Of a stretch of 64,000 bases of DNA, positions 47,471-57,900 are shown one piece after another. Origin of the DNA: Macrostomum hystrix (lineage: Eukaryota > Platyhelminthes > Macrostomidae); NCBI GenBank assembly GCA_950097015.1, contig CATNEN010000001.1:9233001-9297000 (forward strand), given 5' to 3'. Made by a program: the position numbers and the translations under genes. How positions within the stretch are numbered: the stretch's first letter is position 1; the number at the start of each line of letters is the position of its first letter. The notes beneath the pieces were generated by a model, which was not told where the DNA came from, made no database searches, and saw only the letters and a program-made list of their open reading frames with translations.

Positions 47471-47754
47471 TCTGTACAGCAGCATTTTTATTGAAACGAG
47501 TACGCTTTACGCTTGTATATTACAGCCATAGTTTGTTCATGCGTTTTTATTCTATAGCTTGGTATTGATTTAGCATCAACAGAAGCTAAACAGACGGCAG
47601 TCGACATAAATGTGACACGACACTATGCCAGGGACGATCTCAGGCAAGATCGCAGGGACGATTGTGAAAAAGATCAGGGTTAAGAGAAGGTAGAATATGC
47701 AGGACAGCAAAGTACTTTTGTACTTATGGCTCACCCCCAAGGTCCATATCCGTT
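47471..47754. other. spacer, no gene seen
   Basis: It includes a short repeated phrase (CAGGGACGATCTCAGGCAAG, then CGCAGGGACGATTGTG) of unknown origin. Confidence 0.4.
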
Positions 47755-49735
47755 GAAAATCTCATTGAAAACTCTCATTGAAAATCTCCCCCAACTCAGC
47801 TCCATTGAGAATCGCCTCCAACTCCCATTGAGAATCTCCTCCTTCTCCGAGTGAGAATCTCCTCCTTCTCCGAGTGAGAATCTCCTCCTACTCCCAGTGA
47901 GAATCTTTTCCAACTCCCAGTGAGAATCTCCTCCAACTCCCAGTGAGAATTTCCTCCAACTCTCATTGAGAATCTCCTCCAACTCCCAGTGAGAATCTCC
48001 TCCAACTCTTATTTAGAATCTCCTCCAACTCCCAGTGAGAATCTCCTCCAAATCTCATTGAGAATCGGCTCCAACTCCCAGTGAGAATCTCCTCCACTCT
48101 CATTGAGAATCTCCTCCAACTCCCAGTGAGTTTCTCCTCCAACTCCCAGTGAGATTCTCCTCCAAATCTCATTGAGAATCTCCTCCAACCCCCAGTGAGA
48201 ATCTCCTCCAAATCTCATTGAGAATCTCATCCAACTCCCAGAGAGAATCTCCTCCAACTCCCAGTGAGAATCTCCTCCAACTCTCATTGAGAATCTCCTC
48301 CAACTCCCAGTGAGAATCTCCTCCAACTCTCATTGAGAATCTCCTCCAACTCCCAGTGAGAATCTCCTCCAACTCTCATTGAGAATCTCCTCCAACTCCC
48401 AGTGAGAATCTCCTCCAACTCTCATTGAGAATCTCCTCCAACTCCCAGTGAGAATCTCCTCCAACTCTCATTGAGAATCTCCTCCAACTCCCAGTGAGAA
48501 TCTCCTCCAACTCTCATTGAGAATCTCCTCCAACTCCCAGTGAGAATCTCCTCCAACTCTCATTGAGAATCTCCTCCAACTCCCAGTGAGAATCTCCTCC
48601 AACTCTCATTGAGAATCTCCTCCAACTCCCAGTTAGAATCTCCTCCAACTCCCAGTGAGAATCTCCTCCAAATCTCATTGAGAATCGGCTCCAACTCCCA
48701 GTGAGAATCTCCTCCACTCTCATTGAGAATCTCCTCCAACTCCCAGTGAGTTTCTCCTCCAACTCCCAGTGAGATTCTCCTCCAAATCTCATTGAGAATC
48801 TCATCCAACTCCCAGAGAGAATCTCCTCCAACTCCCAGTGAGAATCTCCTCCAAATCTCATTGAGAATCGCCTCCAACTCTCATTGAGAATCTCCTCCAA
48901 CTCTCATTGAGAATCGCCTCCAACTCCCAGAGAGAATCTCCTCCAACTCCCAGTGAGAATCTCCTCCAAATCTCATTGAGAATCTCCTCCAACTCTCATT
49001 GAGAATCTCCTCCAACTCTCATTGAGAATCGCCTCCAACTTCCAGTAAGAATCTCCTCCACTCTCATTGAGAATCTCCTCCAACTCTCAATGAGAATCTC
49101 CTTCAACTCTCATTGAGAATCTCCTCCAACTCTCATTGAGAATTGCCTCCAACTCTCATTGAGAATCATCTCCAACTCTCATTGAGAATCGCCTCCAACT
49201 CCCAGTGAGAATCTCCTTCAACTCTCATTGAGAATCTCCTCCAACTCTCATTGAGAATCTCATCCAACTCTCATTTAGAATCTCCTCCAACTCTCATTGA
49301 GAATCGCCTCCAACTCCCAGTGAAAATCTCCTCCAACTCTCATTGAGAATCTCCTCCAACTCCCACTGAGAACTCTCATTGAGAATCTCCTCCAACTCCC
49401 AGTGAGACCTCTTATTGAGAATCTCCTCCAACTCCCAGTGAGAACTCCCATTGAGAATCTCCTCCAACTCTCATTGAGAATCTCCTCCAACTCTTATTGA
49501 GAATCGCCTCCAGCTCCTATTAAGAATCACCTCCAACTCTCATTGAGATCTCCTCCAACTCTCATTGAGAATCGACTCCAGCTCCTATTAAGAATCGCCT
49601 CCAACTCTCATTGAGAATCTCCTCCAACTCTCATTGAGAATCTCCTCCAACTCTTATTGAGAATCACCTCCAGCTCCTATTAAGAATCGCCTCTAACTCT
49701 CATTGAGAATCTCTTTTTGCTCTCATCGAGAATTA
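47755..49735. repeat. 23-bp minisatellite
   Basis: About 86 units contain GAGAATCTCCTCCAACTC. Two variants (CCCAGT and TCTCATT) often alternate to give a 46-bp dimer. Blocks at about 48040-48260 and 48660-48840 repeat the same variant order. Minus-strand open frames (EEILTGSWRRFSMR-like) are artefacts of the unit. Confidence 0.95.
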
Positions 49736-50185
49736 TAATAGCTTTTGAGTCACTTTTACTTTACCCATTGAATAGAGTAGCTATACTATATGCTGTGTGA
49801 GAATAGCTGGATAGCTTATTTATTTCTGTCCTTTTGCACACAGTATAGCTTTTTGATTGTCGTCGTGTGAAAATCCGAATGACGTTGCTTTACAAATGTG
49901 CCAGGGATTTTTTCTGCTCGTTTTACATGTGCGGTTAGCGAAAAATTTCCAGGAAAATAAACGGACTCTGCGGAGTGTCATTTCCTAATTCAGCTACTTA
50001 TGTTGTGGGCTACTTCGTTTATTATACCTACTATATCTAATCTTTAATTCTTCATCAGCAATTTTTGCACACTTTGTAGGCCTAGGGCTAAGCCATTTAG
50101 TATAGCCGTATAGGGCAAAACTAATCAATTTATTTTCATTTATAAGCGGAGTTACACCTAAATAAAGATAGTCCATGAAAGATCA
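49736..50185. other. AT-rich spacer, no gene seen
   Basis: No repeat or domain is visible. Confidence 0.5.
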
Positions 50186-50188
50186 AAC

Positions 50189-50523
50189 GTTAGTGGCAGA
50201 GTGGTTAGCCTAACACAATTGTCACTTGCACCAAGGTACCTGAGTTTGATTCTGTGGCAAGGTTATATTCATTTGAGTTGTGCAGCTGCAGAGAGAAGGC
50301 TTGGGGGGGAGGCTTTTGTACAATTTACATCCATGAAGGCCAACCTCCAAGGCACAGTGAAAGTGTAGGGGCCTACACTGCCTGACAATAAGAAAGTCAG
50401 GACACGTGTACATGTAATCAACTGTGTGTGTGTCTCTGCAGGCCTACAGTTCTTAGGATTCATTGAAAATGGCAGATTTGGAAATTGAAATTGGGCTTTG
50501 CTGGCTCTGGGTCTAGTGACACA
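50189..50523 (+). mobile_element. old, diverged SINE copy
   Basis: The head GTGGCAGAGTGGTTAGCC and B-box-like GAGTTTGATTCTGTGG are followed by body words shared with the family (GCCAACCTCCAAGGCACAGT, GGGTCTAGTGACAC). It has many substitutions and no ATT tail, so it is older than the copies at 14010, 40116 and 46329. Confidence 0.75.
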
Positions 50524-51255
50524 AATGTCCAAATCAGTGTTGCCACTCTTTATGTATTTTAATACGGGCATTTTTGCTGTCTTGTATTTTTATTTATTGA
50601 ATTGTTTCTTCTTATTTTTTATCCTATGAATGGCTCTTGTGAACTGTTAATCATTAATAATTAAATGCCTATTGTTTATCTTATTGATTTTAGTATAGGC
50701 CTACAAATTAATATTGCTAGGCCTATAAAATTTGAAGCGCTAGGCCTAGTGTGGACAAGAAGCATGTCCACAACTTGCAAAATAAAGTAAATGTAAAATC
50801 TTTGTTTGTCAGTAGGGCCTATCTCTAACGTATTGTAGGCCCATGGTTGTGAATTTGAATTGATAGTCATTGTGCTTCTTTTTAAAAGACAAAGCTTCTA
50901 AGCTTCGTTAATTCATCTTCGTTAAAGGCGAATATAATACAATACAGAAGTAATATTGCACTATTCCAGTGTAGGCCCTACTAGATTCTTGATAGCAAGA
51001 TTTCATTTAAGCTAATCAGTTCAAAAATTATTGCTAACATCAATCTATAGGCCTATGCCATTGAACTTTCTAGATAATAGACCTATCTCTAATAAAAGTA
51101 TGTTGTAGGGCCTATGGCTATCTTTCTTACTAAACGCTTAATTCTACTAATGCCAGCAAAGTTGTTGCAGGGTTTTTTTAAAATAGTTAATATCTTCCTG
51201 AATATCATCAAAGTTGTCATAGTTCTTATACACTTTATTCAAATACTGTCTTTAA
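50524..51255. other. AT-rich DNA, no gene seen
   Basis: AGGCCTA is frequent. A stretch near 51145 (CCAGCAAAGTTGTTGCAGGG) resembles sequences at 53565 and 53770. Confidence 0.4.
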
Positions 51256-51257
51256 TA

Positions 51258-51408
51258 TAGTATTTGTCATGCTATCTCAGCCTAGAGACATCCAAACTCA
51301 GCCAGCCCATCTCGACAGTGCAATTTTTTACGTAAGCCAGTCGACTTTTACTATAGACATGCTTCTTAAGGCCATGCTATCTCAGCCTGGGACATGCAAT
51401 CTCAGCCA
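51258..51408. repeat. left terminal inverted repeat
   Basis: Outer and inner CATGCTATCTCAGCC copies. The middle part (about 51305-51335) matches its partner poorly. Confidence 0.88.
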
Positions 51409-51470
51409 CTTTTCAGATGCTATGTCAAGCTGTCTGTGGCTTAGTCTGTGATCGAAGCAAATGAAACAGA

Positions 51471-52541
51471 ATGAGAACAACAAGCAACGAAGACAGAAGA
51501 CGACTGATTGCTGCGTGGACGGAAGGTCAGGACCTACGTGTGGCCGCCAAAGTTCTTCGCATGAATATGAAGACAGCTCGGCATATCGTCAGGATTTATG
51601 AAGCAACGGGCCGGGTGGATGCCCTCCCGCGAGGGGGAAGAAAGATTGGCTCATGCAAGTTCGATGAGGAGATGCGCCAGGCGCTTATTGCTTTCGTGGA
51701 TGCGAACCCCCTGGCGACGCTGAAAGCATTGCGCACGAAGCTGAGTGCCCAGCTTCCCAACAAGCCGCCTGTCACCATCAAGACACTGGCCAGAGCCTTG
51801 GAAGGGGCTTTGTACACGTTCAAGATCGCTACCAAGAACACTGACATCCGACTGAGCGCAAACTCACAGGGGGTGATCGAGAAGAGACGCGAGTACGCGC
51901 TGCTCATGACCGAACTGCAACAAGACACGGTGGTCGTCTACATCGACGAAACGGGTTACAACCTGTGGACTCGCAGATCGCAAGGGTGGTCACGACGGGG
52001 TCAGCCAGTGAGGCGCCGATGCCCGACCCAGAGGGGTCCAAATCTCTCGATCTGCCTGGCCGTGTCTTCCGCTTTGGGGCTGGTGAAGAGCGAGTTTTTC
52101 AGGGGAGGCCAGACGAAGGAGAGATTTCAGCACTTCGTCAACGACCTTGTTGAACAAGTTGTCCCGCAGATCGGCAATGCCAGAGTCGTCATTGTCTGCG
52201 ATGGCCCCACCTTTCACCGTGGTGTGGCAGTGCCGGAGCAGCATCGCCACCAGTTTGAGCTTCATCTGTTGCCCGCCTACTCACCTTTTCTAAACCCCTG
52301 CGAAATGGCCCACAGCGCAGTGAAGGCCTCGATCAAGCTGCAGCTAGCTGACCCTGCACTGGTGGAGGAGGAGGCTGGTGGCCGACCCGATGGGTTCACC
52401 TGCGAAGCTTGGCGCCTCATTCTCTTGGAGCGAGTGGGCCGAGTCGCGCTAGATGCTGTGACGCCGCTAAAGGTGGCCAGATGGGAGATTCACTGCAATC
52501 GGAACTTCCCGCAGTGTATCGCAGAGCAGCCTTTCAACTAG
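51471..52541 (+). CDS. Tc1/IS630-type DDE transposase, intact
   Basis: A 356-residue cut-and-paste transposase. Residues 1-60 form a helix-turn-helix (DRRRLIAAWTEGQDLRVAAK). A linker and second DNA-binding part run to about 130. The catalytic domain has D159 (VYIDETGYNLW), D244 (VIVCDGPTFH) and E278 (LPAYSPFLNPCEMAH). There are 33 residues between D244 and E278. No stop or frameshift occurs, so the protein could be active. It shares layout with the pseudogene at 31198 but is clearly a different family. The ATG at 51471 lies 62 bp inside the left inverted repeat. Confidence 0.93.
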   Translation: MRTTSNEDRRRLIAAWTEGQDLRVAAKVLRMNMKTARHIVRIYEATGRVDALPRGGRKIGSCKFDEEMRQALIAFVDANPLATLKALRTKLSAQLPNKPPVTIKTLARALEGALYTFKIATKNTDIRLSANSQGVIEKRREYALLMTELQQDTVVVYIDETGYNLWTRRSQGWSRRGQPVRRRCPTQRGPNLSICLAVSSALGLVKSEFFRGGQTKERFQHFVNDLVEQVVPQIGNARVVIVCDGPTFHRGVAVPEQHRHQFELHLLPAYSPFLNPCEMAHSAVKASIKLQLADPALVEEEAGGRPDGFTCEAWRLILLERVGRVALDAVTPLKVARWEIHCNRNFPQCIAEQPFN

Positions 52542-52691
52542 GCTGAGCACTGAGCGTCTTACTGACTTTGTCCGTTGTTGCGTACCCTTACTGACTTTTC
52601 TTGTTGCGTTCATTCATTGCTGTTTGTTGCCATTTCATGTCACGTTACAGAAATGATAGCATTGAGATCTGTTTGCAATTGAAATCTATAT

Positions 52692-52843
52692 TGGCTGAGA
52701 TTGCATGTCCCAGGCTGAGATAGCATGGCCTTAAGAAGCATGTCTATGGTAAAAGTCGACTAGCTCGAGCCAAAAAAACGCATTGCGGAATGGGACTGGC
52801 TGAGTTTGGATGTCTCTAGGCTGAGATAGCATGACAAATACTA
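52692..52843. repeat. right terminal inverted repeat
   Basis: Partner of 51258-51408. Confidence 0.88.
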
Positions 52844-52859
52844 TACTTTATATCAATGT

Positions 52860-54480
52860 AATCAATCTATTGAATGTCTGTTTATTATGCACTTCTTATT
52901 TCAATTCAAATTGGAAGCATTTATGTATTTAATCTGGTAACGTTATATGGCCAATATTTATCCTCTCTATTTACTTCTACTTATAACCTTGCTGTATTAT
53001 TTCTGCAAAAACTCTTTATTGGTCTTTATCCATTTTTTATCAGTCTTTATCTGTTTTTATCATTCTTCAATTACTCTTCAATGAATCTTCAACTCAATCT
53101 TCAGTCTGTCTTGCGCTTTTACCAGTGGATCTAGATTTACAGCTCTCCTTTACTCTGTTTACATTTCTTTCGCAATGTCTCTTTCAAATAACTTCAACAC
53201 AAACACTTCAAGATTCAAGCTTTCTTTATTCTGAACTCCGTCTCAAACGAGGGTTAATTTCTTCTTTTTGGCTTGTGTGTATTTATACCAAAATTTCTCC
53301 TCCTCCTCACCTCCGCGACTTCATTAAAACCTTTTATTTTCAGTGCAATTAAACAAATTGGTACATTCAAACAAATTTTAAATGAAGTTAAACAAAATAC
53401 TAAATTTTTGTGGGAAATGGTTTCTAGGAATTGTACAAACAGGGCCCTATCTCAAGTAACTAAGAGTGCACACAGAGATAACAGAAGTTTTGTTTGTGTC
53501 ATTTAAATTTTGTCATGATACTGTAGGGCAAATTTAATATTCTACCTTTTATCCTTAGAATACCACTAAAGTTGTTCTTAGGTTTTTATAATTATTTACA
53601 TAATTATTTCTTATGTAACAATGTAATTTGAATATTTAACAATAATTTCTGGGTAGCATACTTATTAGTTAGTCTGGATTTATAATTAGTTAGTCTGGTA
53701 ATGTATTTAGTTTGTCTGGGTAACATGTGTTGTAGACCTAACTTCTTAGTAAAGTCTTTATCCCAATGATGCTACCAAAGTTGTCCTAGGGCTGTTCTAA
53801 TAAAATGTTTTTGGGGACTAATAAAAATATTCTCTTATGGCAAACTTATGAGTGTCTTTTAGTTATTTACTTTAAGTAATTTTGATTTTAAATTCAAATT
53901 GGTTGCATTAAATATTTAATTTGGTTGCATTATATTTTCAATATGGCAAATTTTTTTCCTTGATATTTACTTTCCCATTATAACTTTACTTTAATAATTC
54001 TGTACTTATTATTTTATCAGTCTCATTCACTATTTATCCAACTTTATCATTCTTTATCACTCTATCAATCTTTCTTAAGTCTTATCACTCTTCTGTTACT
54101 TTTCAATCAATCTTCAACTATTCTTCATTCCATTTTGAGCTTACCAGTGGATCAGGTTAGGGTTACAGCTCTCCTTTCACTTTATTCACTTTTCTTTCTC
54201 AGTGTCTCAAAATAAATTAAGGTAAACATTTCACTATTTCAAGCTTTTTTATCCTGAACATTGTTCACATAACAAAAATGTTGATTTTCATCTGCCTTTT
54301 ACTTATTTATTTATACCTGCTCTTTATGTCTCTCCTCAAGTTTCTCCACTTCAGTAAAACTTTTATAAACCCGGTGCATTAAAACAAAAGTGGTGCATTA
54401 AAACAAAGTAGTGCATTTAAACAAAGTGTTTATTATATGGAAAACAATTTCTAAGAAAAAAGCCCTAATTTCACATATTT
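52860..54480. repeat. diverged tandem duplication, about 1 kb unit
   Basis: 52880-53345 and 53870-54370 share an order of matching pieces: TTCAAATTGG, AATCTTCAACT, TTACCAGTGGATC, TTACAGCTCTCCTTT and CTCCTCA. No coding potential is seen; short open frames are AT-rich and lack domains. Confidence 0.5.
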
Positions 54481-54905
54481 AGTTATTCTGGCCAATTTAA
54501 TTTTTTGCATGTATGTATTTCTTAGCATAGGCTTTCCAGAGAGCATTACCAATGAATTCAAGTCTAAAGCAATAATTTCTATTTCTCTCTCTGAAACTCT
54601 CTAATTATTTTCCTCCGTATTGTATACAATCTTTGCTTAAGTACAAGGCTTCACAATGTTGAGTTTCTTTAGCTGGACTTTTCTGTATATATACTATTTT
54701 GTATTAAAAATGGCAGACACATTCAAACAAAGTTTTATTCATACTTTATAACAAATATTTTTTTCATTTTTAACAAAAGCCACAATTATAACAATCAGTT
54801 TTACCATATTTTGTTATAAAATGCAACTTAAAAAAATCAACCCATTACAATAGTGCTGTGTACAGGCAATGAGAATCTGTTCTCACATTTGCACTTCTAT
54901 TTCAG
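54481..54905. other. region upstream of the Rel gene
   Basis: AT-rich. It ends in CACTTCTATTTCAG directly abutting the ATG at 54906. A 3' splice site touching the start codon means either a 5' UTR intron or a spliced-leader trans-splice site. Confidence 0.5.
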
Positions 54906-57900
54906 ATGGCGCAATATAATCAGTCAACTGATGTAATTGATATCCTAAATGAACTTTTTGTAAGTTAATTTTGCATGTGTTTTTAATCTATCTAAAATAA
55001 AAAAATCTACAAAAAAGATAAAATCGTTAATTTTAGTTACCTGAAACGAACTCTGAGCAGTCAGTAAATCAGCCAACAGTTATGAGTCAATATAGTCAGG
55101 GTTCTGCTGATAGTGCATACCTAAGCATTGGAGTATGTTTTTTCACTGTTCTATATATACATTTATCTAACAAAAACTGGCATTGTTATAAAAAATATTT
55201 TTCTCTAATAAATTATGCATGTTTCAGAACAATCAGCTAGATTTTAATCCATCGCAAAGCTTTGCTTTGGATTCCTCTATAAAATATTACTGAAATCCCA
55301 GATCCTCTAAAATATATTACTGAAATCCCAGATCCTCTAAAACTATAACTGAAATCCCAGATCCTCTATAAAATATTACTGAAATCCCAGATCCTCTAAT
55401 AAATATTACTGAAATCCCTGATCCTCTATAGAATATTACTGAAATCCCAGATCCTCTATAAAATATTACTGAAATCCCAGATCCTAAATAGAATATTACT
55501 GAAATCCCAGATCCTCTATAAAATATTACTAAAATCCCAAATCATCTATAAAATATTACTGAAATCCCAGATCCTCATGTAGAATATTACTGAAATCCCA
55601 GATCCTCTAAAACTATTGCTGAAATCCCAGATCCTCCATAAAATATTACTGAAACCCCAGATTCTCTATAAAATATTACTGAAATCCCAGATCCTCAGGT
55701 AGAATATTACTGAAATCCCAGATCCTCAGGTAGAATATTACTGAAATCCCAGATCCTCTATAAAATATTACTAAAATCCCAGATCCTCTATAGAATATTA
55801 CTGAAATCCTAGATCCTCTATAGAATATTACTGAAATGCCAGATCATCTATAAAATATTACTAAAATCCCAGATCCTCTATAAAATATTACTAAAATCCC
55901 AGATCATCTATAAAATATTACGGAAATCCCAGATCCTCCGGTAGAATATTACTGAAACCCCAGATCCTCCGGTAGAATATTACTGAAACCCCAGATCCTC
56001 CGGTAGAATATTACTGAAACCCCAGATCCTCCAGTAGAATATTACTGAAACCCCAGATCCTCCGGTAGAATATTACTGAAACCCCAGATCCTCCGGTAGA
56101 ATATTACTGAAACCCCAGATCCTCCGGTAGAATATTACTGAAACCCCAGATCCTCCGGTAGAATATTACTGAAACCCCAGATCCTCCGGTAGAATATTAC
56201 TGAAACCCCAGATCCTCCGGTAGAATATTACTGAAACCCCAGATCCTCCGGTAGAATATTACTGAAACCCCAGATCCTCCGGTAGAATATTACTGAAACC
56301 CCAGATCCTCCGGTAGAAAATTACTGATCTTCAGATCGCATACTACGAAGATCCTTGATCTTCAAAGTTTAAAAAAAAGTTGATTTGAAATTCACTGATT
56401 AAAATTCACACAAGCTTCCTCTGTTATACCTAACCAATGGCTGCAGCCGCTGGTAAATATACAAATCGAAAATCAGCCAATGAAGTCGCATCGAGTCAGA
56501 TCTAAAGGCGAAATGGCCGACTTTGCCAGCAGGGGCAGCGCCAAAGCCACTGGCAGTCGCCTGAAAGGTAGTCGCGGCACAAACGACTTTGTGACTATCT
56601 CCCTAACTTTAAATGGGAGTAAAGAAACTGTTAGTGGCGAGTTGATAGTTATGCTGATTGGATGCCATGGCGGACTAGATATCCAATCTAAACCAGTGAA
56701 AATTCATCCCTACAGTCTGTGTGGCGACTTTTGTGATAACGGACTGTACCGAAAGACAGTGCTAGTCGGTAGCCAACAATCTACTACTGTCATGTAAGTT
56801 AAAGTAAAAATTTACATTTTTTTCGATCCTTTCGTCGCATAGTAAAATATAAAAATGAGCTATTAAATCCCGGGTCCTGGATCCCCGAAAAAATCCCAGA
56901 TCCTCATACCAATAATTTGTTATGATTGTAACATCATACCAGATGCTTATACCAGATACTGGTACCAACCAATCATTTAGTGAGCTACTAGGGCCTGACA
57001 TCCCAGATCCTCATATTTAGTGAGCTACTAGGGCCTGACATCCCAGATCCTCATATTTAGTGAGCTACTAGGGCCTGACATCCCAGATTCTCATATTTAG
57101 TGAGCTACTACGGCCTGACATCCCAGATCCTCATATTTAGTGAGCTACTAGGGCCTGACATCCCAGATCCTGATATTTAGTGAGCTACTAGGGCCTGACA
57201 TCCCAGATCCTGATATTTAGTGAGCTACTAGGGCCTGACATCCCAGATTCTCATATTTAGTGAGCTACTAGGGCCTGACATCCCAGATCCTGATATTTAG
57301 TGAGCTACTAGGGCCTGACATCCCAGATCCTCATATTTAGTGAGCTACTAGGGCCTGACATCCCAGATCCTCATATTTAGTGAGCTACTAGGGCCTGACA
57401 TCCCAGATTCTCATATTTAGTGAGCTACTACGGCCTGACATCCCAGATCCTCATATTTAGTGAGCTACTACGGCCTGACATCCCAGATTCTCATATTTAG
57501 TGAGCTACTACGGCCTGACATCCCAGATCCTCATATTTAGTGAGCTACTACGGCCTGACATCCCAGATCCTCATATTTAGTGAGCTGCTAGGGCCTGACA
57601 TCCCAGATCCTCATATTTAGTGAGCTGCTAGGGCCTGACATCCCAGATCCTCATATTTAGTGAGCTACTAGGGCCTGACATCCCAGATCCTCATATTTAG
57701 TGAGCTACTAGGGCCTGACATCCCAGATCCTCATATTTAGTGAGCTACTAGGGCCTGACATCCCAGATCCTCATATTTAGTGAGCTACTAGGGCCTGACA
57801 TCCCAGATTCTCATATTTAGTGAGCTGCTAGGGCCTGACATCCCAGATCCTCATATTTAGTGAGCTACTAGGGCCTGACATCCCAGATCCTCATATTTAG

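Larger units (their letters stand above)
51258..52843 (+). mobile_element. Tc1/mariner-superfamily transposon with intact transposase
   Basis: Inverted termini of about 151 bp (51258-51408 and 52692-52843) start TAGTATTTGTCATGCTATCT, with TA duplications at 51256-51257 and 52844-52845. Each terminus holds two direct copies of CATGCTATCTCAGCC, an outer and an inner one, as expected for paired transposase-binding sites. The element is 1586 bp and unrelated in its ends to the one at 30625. Confidence 0.93.

Noticed and set aside
47731-49490. Repetitive protein of EEILTGSWRRFSMR type
   Set aside because: 23-bp units read in successive frames, open only because the unit lacks stops.
52874-53506. 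Hydrophobic Phe/Leu-rich short frames
   Set aside because: AT-rich composition effect in a non-coding tandem duplication.
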